In this document: positions 40,641-52,212 of the stretch, piece after piece
Position numbering within the stretch: the stretch's first letter is position 1
Layout of the letters: every line of letters begins with the position of its first letter
NCBI RefSeq assembly: GCF_001522545.3
Contig: NC_031770.1
Coordinates: forward strand, 25,635,880 to 25,699,879
Source: Parus major
Lineage: Eukaryota > Chordata > Aves > Passeriformes > Paridae
DNA: 64,000 nt
Direction: 5' to 3'
Notes under the pieces: generated by a model
The model's database searches: none
What the model was told of the DNA's origin: nothing
Seen by the model: only the letters and a program-made list of their open reading frames with translations
Position numbers and translations under genes: made by a program

Positions 40641-41200
40641 ATGACTGACCTACATATCATTACAGAAGAGAAATGTTCCCTGCTGCAGTGGCTGCCAAGT
40701 GCCGTAGAGCTCTGATTGGACAGATGAATGATGGCAAATGCGCTCCTAATAAAGCCAATGCCATTAAGTTAGAAAATGAGGCTGCTGTCATGTATGAATG
40801 GTGGCAGAAGCATTTCTAGCTTAACAAGGTCTGACAAGACGTCCTCAACATGCTCAAATGAAATCAATGTCAACACCTAATCAGTTAAGCAGGTAATGGA
40901 TTATTTAAAAAAATTTAAACTGTAGCTGCATTAACTCATTTAGAAAGAAGGAACATGTGACTCCTACAGATAATGTAACATATTTTAACAGTTGTCACAT
41001 TTGCCAGGTTCAAGGAGGAGCTGCTTTAACCAGAAGGCTGAGATGTGTACAGCAGCATGGTGGCAGAATGTAGGGCACGTCATGAGTTTATGGACAAAGG
41101 AATTTGGAAGCTTTATCAGTCACTGCCTGGGTTTGCATAACAGGTCGGCTTAATGAAATATACATGAACAGCATCTGTTTCTGCTTTTAAGAACACAGTG
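40640..41200. promoter_or_regulatory. Candidate conserved non-coding element (near border)
   Basis: Non-repetitive AT-rich block with CACCTAATCAG, a compound TAATGGATTA (40894..40903) combining a TAAT core with the K50-homeodomain word GGATTA, AATCAATGTCAAC, CATTAACTCATT and GGCTTAATGAAATA. It lies about 1.5 kb left of the isolated CpG island. Regulatory status is inferred from texture only. Confidence 0.4.
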
Positions 41201-42403
41201 TGCAATGTGAACCATCACCCACTGGACAGAAACTGGGTGATAGGATGAGAATCCAGCACTTTAATGAGCAACAGAGGAAGTATTTGCTGTTGTGTCTGGG
41301 AAGCTAGGGAAAGAGGCTGGAATGAGTGTGGTCAAATGACCTGAACTTGAGTGTCCTTAGATCCTCATGAGTTACCTAGAGAAGTTAGGAACATAGCTAA
41401 CAATTCAAGATACGAACTGGATAACACTCCTACACATGCAGTTACTGAAATGGATTAGAACAAACCTCTTGCCTTGGGTCTAGTCCCTGCTTAAGCCACA
41501 GAAATGAGGCAGGTATTTGCAAGGCACTGACACAAGAGGGTTCCCATGTCTTTCTCTGCAGCACGTGCAGTGAGTAAGTGTCAGGCCAGGCCAGTGGATT
41601 GGCTGGCTAAGCCTGATACAGTGTGCCTATTGCTGTGTTCCTAAGAAAAGATTGCTTTAGAAAACAGCCCTGAGAATCACCACCCAGCTGGACTGGAGCT
41701 GCTGACCCTTCTCACCTGAATAGACAGGCGATGTTCTGCACTGACCTGCAATTGTTTCCTGAACCCTCCTTCACTCCCCATCCCAATGCGGCCCCGTTCT
41801 TCCCTGTCCAGTCTCAAATTCCCATGGCAGCAGTGTCAGCAGCAGCTCTTTTTCCTCAGGACCCCCCACTCCCTCTGGTACAGCCATCTCATGTCTCACC
41901 CCTGGACTAGAAAACCAATGGCTTCACTCTCACCCTGGTTTAAATGATGAGCAACTCTGCTGGAGTTGATTCCATTGAGAAACTAAGGAAGTTGAGAACT
42001 GGAGAAGGCAAAATGAGAATTAGAGGAAGCAAAATGAGAACTGGAGCCCTTTCATCCTTTTTTGTTGTTGTTTTGCCTCTCGCTGGTGCTACTGAGACAC
42101 ACTGAAGACATGATGGGCATGTGCAATGTGTGAGAACATCACAGGCGAACTCTTCAGCAGTTATTACTCTGACATGTCTAAGTCATACAGGGACAAAGTG
42201 TCTGGAATGTGACACCTTCACTACGCCTGAATGGATCCTCAAGTGTCATAAGGTATCATTGTATCATAAAATTTGGGGTTTATTAATACACCGGGAGAAT
42301 GTGAACCGCAAAGCTTTTCTTCTTTAGAATCCGCCTAATAATCAGTTCCCGGCATCTAAGAGTGGAAATCTCTCATTTGCTGATTATCGCCTGTAACAGC
42401 ACG
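41201..42403. other. Intergenic DNA left of CpG island, no gene
   Basis: CpG-poor, with a three-copy imperfect 21-bp A/G-rich tandem near 41995..42045 (GAGAACTGGAGAAGGCAAAAT and variants) and the paired SIX-type sites at 42252..42266. No gene is supported. Confidence 0.4.
42252..42266 (+). promoter_or_regulatory. Paired SIX-type sites GGTATCA / GTATCA
   Basis: GGTATCA (42252..42258) and GTATCA (42261..42266) lie three bases apart, in the same orientation, 150 bp left of the isolated CpG island. GGTATCA resembles the SIX-family recognition core, so auto- or cross-regulation by SIX proteins is possible; short motifs also occur by chance. Confidence 0.3.
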
Positions 42404-42670
42404 TGCAAATGGGGCGGAAACGCCGCCCTTTCCCCCGCGGTGTCCGGAGCAGCCGGGGCCGCGCCCGGGCCCGCCGTGCCCGCCCGCGTCCAGCAGGTGG
42501 CGCTGCGGGCCCAGCCTGGCCCCGCGCCGCCCTCAGGGAGCGCCCGCGGCGGGAGCGCCGCGATGGCCGCTGGGTGGGGGAGCACGGCGGCACCCCTGGC
42601 TGTCACCGCCGCCACTCCCGGCTCACCGTGGCGTCTGGGACTCATCTGACTCCGCGGGGACAGATGGCTG
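42404..42670. promoter_or_regulatory. Isolated CpG-rich island in AT-rich desert
   Basis: About 265 bp packed with CpG, flanked on both sides by CpG-poor AT-rich DNA for many kilobases. It contains the strong forward CTCF core, a CACGTG E-box at its left edge and, just beyond, a doubled TGACGGACAAACG (42669..42681 and 42684..42696). Open frames here lack family features and look like GC-rich chance frames. It could be a promoter for an unannotated non-coding RNA or a bare insulator island. Confidence 0.6.
42490..42501 (+). promoter_or_regulatory. CTCF core motif, forward orientation
   Basis: The plus strand reads CCAGCAGGTGGC followed by GCT, matching the CTCF core in 12 of 12 positions with the favoured GCGCT-type tail. 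Orientation points right, toward SIX2. It lies in the middle of an isolated CpG-rich island. Together with the reverse site at 12.4 kb it forms a diverging pair. Confidence 0.7.
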
Positions 42671-42696
42671 ACGGACAAACGGGTGACGGACAAACG
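42669..42696. repeat. Two-copy 13-bp tandem repeat, period 15
   Basis: TGACGGACAAACG occurs at 42669..42681 and again at 42684..42696, at the downstream edge of the isolated CpG island. Each copy has a CRE-type TGACG half-site. Confidence 0.8.
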
Positions 42697-42699
42697 TTT

Positions 42700-45600
42700 G
42701 CGTTACGTGTTTTGCATGAATGACCTTCACGCCCGCGTGTGTTACTCCCTGTCAGGTACTGTGAGAGCAGCTGATAAAGGAGCTGAGGAGGAAGCGGAAC
42801 ACCGTGGCCTTGAGGGGTCTTCTGGAAGAGGCAAAATGCTACGGCTCCAGTCAGCACCAGAATCTTGGGACTGGTTCTCTCTTCCCAAAGCTCCAGCTGG
42901 AAACAGTGGAGTAGCTCCCGACTCGAGGGACCCCAGCCCGCAGCAGGCTGAGCATGAGGCACCTGGGGCAGACAGAAACCCTGCTGTAAGGAAATGGTCT
43001 GGGGAGCAGCTCCACAACTGCAGGGTCCGAGGCTAAAATCGACTTGGAGACTAATGACCCTTGTAAGTGTGCTTGGGGAAGTGGAGAAGGGGGCCAAAAT
43101 CTAGCACTGGGTGACGCAGGCCCCTGACAGCATGGTGTGGAAATCAGACCAACTGCACAAGAGGCAAACAAAGAGGCATAGTAATTGTCATCGTAATAAT
43201 AATAATCATAAAAAGAGGCCTATTGATAGTCTGACCTGTAACTGTGGCAAATGGACTGCTATATTTTATGGCAGCTGAATAAATTAAATGGGTTTTTTGG
43301 CAAATGATAGAAAGTGAAGGTGCTAGAGGAGAAGAGATTAGGTTTTGGTATTAGTAAAGGTTGTTTTTTGTAAAATGTAGTCGATTGGTGCAGAATTGAT
43401 GTCTCCACTGAAACACAGGTCAAACAAAATTAAAGATTTTGTTTACTTTGCTTTTGATGCCTAGATTTCATAGTCCCATAGGTCTGGGTTACCCAGACCA
43501 TGGTACCTTACCCATAGGTAACCTCCCCGGTTACTCCAGGAGGCTTCTCCCAGCCTACTGTAAATGGGATGCTTAGAGTCACAGCATTTTCTAATCAGTA
43601 CATTAAGAGATAAACCTCTGATGCTGGGAGGAACAGGATGAGATATTTACCAAAAAAATAAAAATTTTAATACAGGAGAAGTCTCACCAAGAATTTGTTC
43701 CTCTTCTTTCTCCAAGAAGTTGGCCTTTCTTGATTAAATGATTCTGTGTTTTCAGATAGCAAAATATTTTTATTGTGAATTCCTCTTAGTTTTGACCACA
43801 ATGGGAATTTTCCACTCTGAGGTTGCCTTGCTGGCTGTACACAACCTGCCATGGATGCGCATCCAACCCAAACCTTGTCTTGGAAGCTCCAAGGGTCCTC
43901 TCCCCAATATGACATTAGTCATATGAGGAGAAAATGCTGAAATCCTCTAGGAAAAACAATGACAAAGAGTGGCCCATGGCAAGACAATTCATTCAGCCAA
44001 CAGGTTGCTATTTTCTTGAGCTCAAACTATTCCTGGAAGAAAACAAACAAACAAACAAACAAACAAACAAACCAATAAAATACCAAAAACAAGCAAACAA
44101 GAAAAAAAAAACAGAGAAAACTCAAGTTTTTTTGGGAGTGTGCTAAATTAATTATTCCACATGACAGCTTTCCCTCACTGCTGTCATCCTCCTCACACCT
44201 GGAGCTTAAAGTTAGACCTTGTTTTATACCACATGTGCAATAAATTAATGACTTCAGGGAAGAATTGGACCTCTTTTACATGTGCAAACTTATTGCAGCA
44301 GAGTTGACAAGAAAGAATCCTGACATGGAAAACTACTCATTCATTTTTCTATCTAATTACAAAACTGGATGTTGAAAGAGATACAATAACTATATGGGCA
44401 TTTTATTAGATAGTTTCACAGTAAAATCTTACATGGAAATTAATTTTAAATTCCTGAGAGAATGCATGAAGTTGGAAAGGTGCCTGAGTGGCTATAAAAA
44501 AAAAGCATCAGGGTTAATGGTAGTGTATCAAACAAAGAAAGCAGTATTAGTGAGAGCAGTATTTGACATCTTCATTAACAATCAGAGGGAATACAATGCA
44601 TATCACTGACACTTTGAAATGACACTGGGTTAGGAAATGGTGCTCAATTGAGAATGAAGCAAAGAAATCTGGAATTAAAAAAAAAAATTAAAAATGTGAG
44701 TAGAAATTAACTATATGAAATTTGAGAAAAAAACAAAAACAACAGCGTAAAGATGTGTATGAAAAATAATTAATAGATAATAAAAATAAGGCAAGCTAGT
44801 GAATGTCAGGATGCATATACTCCTTCACTTCATTATTATACCAGTCCAAGCTGTGGTAACTGATTCAGATGCTCGTTTATCTCAGAGAGTTGCAATAGCT
44901 CTCATTCCACTCCACTGCCGTGTTATGTTAAATTCAGGGCAGTATTATTTGAACTGTAGGGAAAAACTGGGAAAATTTTGGGGAAAATCAATAGAAGTTG
45001 TGAGAGATGTAGCAGAAAAGAGATGGATATGAATTTGTAAAACACTATATAAAATGTAAGATGTATTTAAGGAGATTTATTCTTTAGCAGGTTTAAATCA
45101 GGATGTGTGTCTTTTCCCTAGTAAAGACAGAGAAGTCTAAAATATCTCATATGCATAGTACAGATAGCTAGACAGTTTTCAAGACTGTGCCAACAAGACT
45201 CAAAATCCAAGCATTGGACACTATTTCTTCTAGAGCTCACTACATTTATGGGTGCCTCCTGTTTAATTTTGAAGGTGGACAGTTCCATCACTGATGACAC
45301 AGAAAGGTAAAGTATAAGCTTACAACAGGGGACTTCAATCTGTTAATTCTATGCAATAAAATGAGAGTGGCAAAACAACTTCTCCTCAAGTCCATATTTA
45401 TTTCCAGAAGGAATAATTCTATCAATGGATGAAAGGAAATGAGCACCTGTTAAAGACCATGTACATCAATAGCAAGATTTTTTTCATCACAGAAACAATG
45501 ACTTACTGACAGCATTTTACCAGTAAAGCTCTGCCCAAATCACCATTTCTTTGGTGACATGATTGGGAATTCTGGGAGAACAGACTTTGATGAAAGGCTA

Positions 45601-48600
45601 ATGTACTGTTACATCCTATCAGATCACAAAACCTGCACTATTACTGTATTCTGATAGAGAATGCTGATGGCAGTGAAAGGTAAAATACAGGTTTTTGGCT
45701 TTGCAGTGTGAGAGAACAAAGCTGTGTAATTAATAGCAGCATTCTTCAGAGGTCACAGCAATGCCAGCCTCAAAGGACAAAGCTAAACTTGATGGGCAGA
45801 GGGGGCAAGACTTGATGCAGTACATGGGAAAATGTGTCAGTGACACTTCCACCTGTCTTTCTCAGTTTCTCAGTTGCTCAGGGAATTTATAAGGCTCTTT
45901 TGGCTGAGTGTTTTCATCTACAAATGAGTCTTAAAAGATGTTTGAGATAACACTGGGCTATCAGGAGTTTGGAATTCCAGGCCTGTTAGCCAGTTCCCGA
46001 TCCCAGATTGCTCAGCTCTAAAATGCTTATGCTGCTTTTGCTTACAGGTGCTTGTAGCTGTACCAGTATCCTGAAGCACACAGGTCACACTGGGTGATCT
46101 TCTTGCTGACCTTCACTCTGTAATGGACAGTCAGATCAGCACTCTTGTCTGTTTTGAAGAGTTGAGTGTGGGTTCTCATAAATATTTTGTCCTGGTTTTT
46201 TTTAAGCATTGTCAATTAGGTCTACACATCTAGTTAGAAAAGAACAACCCACTGCATTTGCACATCTGCCATTTCAACACAACCGTAGATTAAATTCAGC
46301 ACTGCCTTCCACCACCTATTTCAACTGGATAAAACTTACTTGTTTGTAAATGACAGAAGAAAATTATGAAATATCAGCGCTGCCTACCTGCTCCTACACA
46401 GTGATTTTGTTTCTGGTTGAATGTAACCAGAGACTAGATACTGTTGCCACAAAGTTAAAAGCTGAGATTAATTGCTAATATGCCATAAATAAATGCTGAG
46501 TTCTCTAAGCTCTATCTGGCTTCTGTACTCACTGTTTCCCCTCTGGTCTTCCCCAGCCAGTACTGCTGCACCAGCTGGAGAAGCCAGTGATTTGCACCTG
46601 AACGGGAAGCACTGGGACCAGCAAACTCTGGTTTCTAAGTCAGTATTTGGGAAATACACACAAATGTACAAACTTCTTCCCACCAACCCAGCTTTATTCA
46701 CTCTTTGGACAGTGGGGATTTGCAAGAAATGAGGAAACATTAATTATGACAATGTCTCTTCTGGTCATACATAAACACAAGCAGATTTTGCAGATGAAGT
46801 GTCAGAGAGTGCTGGTGGCAGTGGGTCCATTCGCTGGCATCAGTGGACAAAACCCAACCACACATTTGCACCTCTCTGTTGCCCCCTCCCCTCACCTCCC
46901 TGGGCTCTGCTCTGGTTGCTGGGTCACTGATGGTGCTGCAGTGCTGACTTGCTGACACCATTTAATTTCTGCATGACACAACAAATAGGCCTCTGAGATT
47001 CCTTTATAATGCCACAGATAGACATAAACAAATGCTCCAAACAGATGTAATCAAACACAGATGTGATCTGAAGAGTCCCAGGCGGGCTCTGAGGTCCAGC
47101 CAAACTATACAGAGCACAGAGTGATGGCAAGCGGGAAATGAAGCAAGGGGCTCACCTTTCCCCCCTGCTGAAGCTGGCTGAGCAGAGAGAGATAGGTATG
47201 GCAGATACAAACATGCACCAGCTGCTGGGGGACACCTGGGGCTGGCCAGACTGCAGGAGGGGCCCATCATCCTGCAGTAGTGCCTGCCCCTGCCTGGTGC
47301 TGGATGCATTGTTGTCCTTGGAGAATCTGGTAGTAGATGACTTCATCAAAGTCAGCTGTTTTCATTACCAGAATCTACCCAAACAGCTTGGTCTTCCAAA
47401 GAGACCCTGACTCGTTCCTTTTAGTCAGTGGTGAGTAGCAAGGGGGGAATGAGTTTACTATAACTTGCAGAGGGCATTAAAGCCATTCCTACTCACACAA
47501 AACCACTTATCCTGGGGCATATTCATCAAAGGGAGTTTGGGGAGATTGCAGAGTGAAGAAAGTAGGGGAGTTAATACCAGAAATTAAGACTGGGGAGGGT
47601 GGGTCTTTCTTTTCATGTCATCGTGTCTGGTGCTGTTCCAGCGACTCCCTGCATTTCCTTATACATTTGCTGGAGGATTAAGGGAAAGACAGGTCAGAGG
47701 GAAAACAGTGACAAAAATAATGGGTTTGTGTAAGAGTGGTAACACCTAGAGCAAGTCCCAAACTGGAGGTGAGTACCTGGAGGGAGGGCTGGGGGGACGG
47801 AGGGGAGGTGGCTCTCTCCCTGGGGTAGAGAGCTGGATCATCTCAAGGGAATTTTTGCCAAAGAATTTCTTCATTTAGGACCCTAGAATATGGGGGTGGA
47901 AAAGCCTTCGAGATGCAGTTATCTAAGCAAAGGCAATGTGCATTTCTATGAGAGAGAATTAATCACTTCTGAAATTGACTCATGCTATGGGCTTGATCCA
48001 AAGTCCATGGAAAAACTCTGACTGACTTCACAGCTCCTTGGGGTGTAGGTGGGAACTTTGCCACTGTCTTCAAAAAAGAGCGGGGCCAGGCTTTAGCCCT
48101 TGGCTAAAAAAACAGTCAAGGAAAAGACACAAATCCTTTTCAAATACTTTAGAAATAATTTATTATTTGAATTTCTGTAGCTATACTGTTATTAATAACA
48201 TTAAACACACATGAATCTATGTTTTAAAGCATATTGTACCAATAGAAATTGTGCACATATCCGCTTACATGTTTGTTGGACACAAGTCACTTAATAGAAA
48301 AAGTAGTCATAAAGATTGAAAGTAACATGTTAAATAGCACCTTTGAGTCCTTTAGTATAAACTGTTTTCTGGTTAGTGCAAATCACCACTTTTCAGATTA
48401 GCTGTTTTATTTAATTTTTCTGACAGAAAGGACTGGGTGACAGTAGCTACGATTCCAGCAGACCAGACAGGTGGGGATTTTTAAAAAAGCTTATACTAAT
48501 AAATTGAAGACAATATGAAGAGTATTAATGGGAAATATAAAATATCCATTTGTTGAAGTCCATATCACCTGCAGAAAAAGAAAATTGAATTTTAACAAGC

Positions 48601-49070
48601 TCTCTGTGTAAAAAACTCGTAAGACATTTAAATGGTTGAAAAGTTTTGGAGAAGTCTTTTGAAATGAAGTAGTGGTTTTAAATTTGGATTTAGATTAATA
48701 TGCAGTGCATACACACAGTAAGATTTTTAGAAAGAGGCTATGATTATGTTCACGATTAAGCGAGCAAAGAAAAAAATAGATTGAGATTTTCAACATTTTC
48801 TGAAATGTTTTTCTATGTCCCGTTTCTTTAATTTCTTTTAGATTTTCCATATCTAAAAATAGGTGACACCAAACTAAACTGGTTTTGACCCGAGCTGCCC
48901 TTGTCACCAAAACTGTCCTCGGAAAGTACTGACTTTCACCGCTTTCCACACTCATCTCGGGATGATTTGAGCATGCGGATTGCGTTCAAGAATGCCCTGT
49001 AAATATAAACAACTATTACTACTGGACTACATTTAATGACAAAAATGTGCTAATGCCGCGCTGACGACAT
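42700..49070. other. AT-rich intergenic DNA right of border, no gene
   Basis: CpG-poor again after the isolated island. It contains the (AAAC)8 repeat at 44041, a 12-bp palindrome GTTATTAATAAC at 48188..48199, and AT-rich, possibly conserved sequence at about 48140..48420 and 48680..49070. No gene is recognised. Confidence 0.4.
44041..44072. repeat. (AAAC)8 microsatellite
   Basis: Eight perfect AAAC units, then an A-rich degenerate continuation to about 44122. Confidence 0.95.
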
Positions 49071-51428
49071 TGGCCTTTGAATTACATTCCTTATAAGGAC
49101 GATGCTGCTCGTCCCGGCCCGGCGAGCTGCGGGGCGGCCCATGCCGCACTCCCTCACCACCCTCTCATCTTTGTCGCAGTAAAAGAACCTAAAGAAAAGG
49201 TGTGTGCCCCCACCCTCCGAGGGTCCCCCCTGCAGGTGTGTCCCCCTGTAGGGACGCTCACCCACGGTGCCTCACGGTCGGTAACGTGAAACACCGGGAA
49301 ACGGGAGAGCGAGCCCACCTCTCACCCTAGAACTCTTGCTCCTCCGAGCTGCGAAGAAATAATAAAATGTTTTTTGGAAAATAACAGCGACAAGGATAAC
49401 GATGACAATAACAATAACAATAATAAAAAGAAACCACCGGCCCCTCGCCGCGGCAGGACCGAGAAGGGCAGCTCGGGCAGCCCCCACGGGTGTGCTGCCG
49501 CCTCGGTCCTGTCCTTGCCTCGGCCAGCTCGCAGGGCAGAGCGAGGCGCTGGATGGTCTTCCGGAGGAGGTTTTGGGGTCAGAAGCCCTGGTCTCGCTTG
49601 GCAGCCCCCACCCCTAAGCCCGAGAGCGACAAGGAAGGGCTGGTAAGGGCCCTCCAGTCCAGCTCCCGGGACCGCTGCAAGGGAGGCACCCGCCTACCGA
49701 AGAACTGCTTTTAATTAGGCGCGGTAATGACCTTCTCCTCTGCCAAGGGAGGCGAGTCAAGTGCTTTTGCACTCCTGGCCACCTCCTGCCTTCAATGACG
49801 GCTTTGCCCTATCTGTTCTTAAAGTTGCGGCAACAGAAGGGTTAAAAAAGCCCCCGAAGCCCCGGTGGCCGGAGGGGGCCCCGCCGCGTCCCCAGCGATC
49901 CCCGATGGTCCCACCGGCAGCGGGCTGCGGCAGAGCGGGGCCACGGGCGGGCCCCTGTGCCCCACGTCTTTCCCTGTCACCCCACACCGCTTCAGGGCCC
50001 GGATCCCTCTCTTTCTGTCTCTCACGCCACCCAAAATGACAGAGAGGGGCAACGGGTTTGTTCTTCAGTTTTCACGTTTCGAGGCAAAATTCCACTTTTC
50101 CCGGCGTTAACAGTTCCTTCCCCCCGCTTCTACGTCTTCTCTGAGGGAAAAAGAAAAATCCCGGCGAGGCCCCATGGCCGGCCCAAGGCAGACGGGCGGG
50201 TTAAGGCAAGGCGGCCGCAGCGGCTCGGGGCTGACGGTCCCCTCAGGAGGAACGCCACGGTGCCCCCGCCGATGTCCCCCGGTCCAGACCGGCCTTTGGC
50301 CCGGGCACGGCGGTGTTCGCCCGGCCACCGAGCGCCGGAGCTAGAGCTTGTCCCTGCTGCCTGCGCAGCACACAATCTGTTTCGGAAGGTGCCCAGGGCT
50401 TGAGGAGCGAGCGGGGAACCCGTACCGAGGCGGGTTAAGCGGGAGCACGGCAGCTGCCGGGACCTGCCCCCGCCAACATCAAACCGGCACGTGGAGCTTT
50501 GTCGGCTCCATTGGCCCCTCTGAGGGGGCATCTTTCGAGAACTGCAAAGAAAATACTGTCTTGCAGTCACTGTAATCCACGGTTTTCATTTACTATTATT
50601 CAATCAGGATTTATCTCTGTTTTTTTAGGAGGCTACTTTTCCAGGGCTGTTACTTGATACTGATCCATTAAATCATTCCAGCTGAGAGATTAAATGTATG
50701 ATTTGCAACCAGCTGGATTTCTTAAATGGTGTCTTCGCCTCCCTTCAGAGTATGAGCAGACCCTACGAGAAAACACTTTGCTTTGGCATGGAAACTCGCA
50801 CATTTGCCCAAAAATTACCACACGGAGTTCATTCAATGCCAACAGTATTCTCTTCCTTTCTCTTCACTGGATTAGATTTTCCCCAGCCATAAAATGACTC
50901 CAAAAGCGAGATACCATCGAAATGGCAACACATGCCAAGCGAGTGGGTAGGCAGCAGGCTTAAGCCTTCCCTCGTTCTCACACCGCCGCCGTTCTCTGCG
51001 TCTCTCAGGGCTGCCCTGGCTCCAGCGAGCCCGTTCAAGCAGCGCTGGCCCCGGGGAGGGGGAGTCGGGGCGCCGCTGGGCGCTTACGGGGGGCTGGGAT
51101 CCCGCCACCACGCAACCCTTGGGGCCGATCGCAGCGGCGTTCTGTGTCCTCGCAGGGTGGCGGGGGTCAAGGGCAGGTTGGTGGGACTACGGACCCCGGA
51201 CAGAGGTCCCCGCTGTGCCCCAGCGGGGCGATGCGGAGGAAGGAGCCACTCCTTCCCACCGACACTAGTCCAGGTAATAAATACACTTGATTCAGGATAA
51301 TTACGGGAGAGCGACTGGCCGCCCTCCACCTAAGGAGGTCCCTCACGGCATGTCGGAGACCGGCCACCAGATCTCAAATACACGATATGTGGAAAACACT
51401 GTCGCTTTGGCTATGCCAGTCTCGCCCG

Positions 51429-51476
51429 AAAAAAAAAAAAACCAAAACAAAAAAAAAAAAAAAAAAAAAAAAAAAA
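51429..51476. repeat. Poly(A) tract, A13 and A28
   Basis: A13 (51429..51441), CCAAAAC, then A28 (51449..51476). No recognisable retrotransposon body lies upstream, so a retroposed tail is not supported. Confidence 0.9.
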
Positions 51477-52153
51477 CAAGAGAGAATAAAAAATGACCCC
51501 TCAAAGCTAAAAGGGATCTGAGGCTTTTCTCCGATCGAAACCACACCGTAGAGACACCATACCCTGGGGGAATTGCCGCACCTACGGGGAAAGAAAACAT
51601 TTTCTGGGTACTTTTGGGGAGACAGAACGGGATCTGCACACACGCGCCGCAGCAGCAGAGCCCCGTGTCAGTCAGCGACTCCTCTTCCCCTTGACCGCCT
51701 TGGTTTCTGATAAAAGCGCCAGTGAGGTGGGACCATCCACTAATTCGGGGAAGCAGAGAAGCGACGTTCCCCGGCACAAACCCCAGTCCCATGCCACTCT
51801 CTCCACGGCTACCCCTGGGGCCCGCACCGCCCTGTTCCGCGCCACACTCAGCGCTGCAAACACGTCTCTGCCCCACGTCTGCTTTCATTTGGTTCAGAGA
51901 GGTTTCCTAAGCGTCCTGACTTTCTAGCTGTAGGTATTTTTGTTGGGAGTGCTCTCGACACGCTCTAAGAACGATGTCCCAAGCGGTTCATAATTTTTCA
52001 ATGTCCCCTCATTTCCCCTGCTCCAGCCGTGGACACGCTCGCTGCGCGGTGCATTGCGCTGCGGATGCTCGCCCCGAGCACTGGGCTCGCGGGTAACCGA
52101 ATATCTCACGGTAAGGAGAGAATCCCAGCCGTCCCTGGCCCCGCAGCAGCCGG

Positions 52154-52212
52154 GGAGCCCTGTTCACCGGCTCCAGGAGCCTGAGAGCCCCGTTCACCGG
52201 CTCCAGGAGCCC
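52154..52212. repeat. Two-copy 30-bp tandem duplication
   Basis: A unit containing GTTCACCGGCTCCAGGAGCC occurs twice with period 30 (the shared core starts at 52162 and 52192). Each copy carries the small palindrome GGCTCCAGGAGCC. Confidence 0.85.

Noticed and set aside
12421..42400. CR1 LINE or other avian interspersed repeats
   Set aside because: I looked for the CR1 3' end words and other tell-tale tails and saw none. A RepeatMasker run would be decisive for old fragments.
49778..49789. CTCF-like word GCCACCTCCTGC (10 of 12)
   Set aside because: Mismatched at an informative purine and in CpG-rich DNA where such words are frequent by chance.
51429..51476. Retroposed gene or SINE tail at the poly(A) tract
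   Set aside because: No coding relic, internal promoter boxes or target-site duplication could be identified around it.
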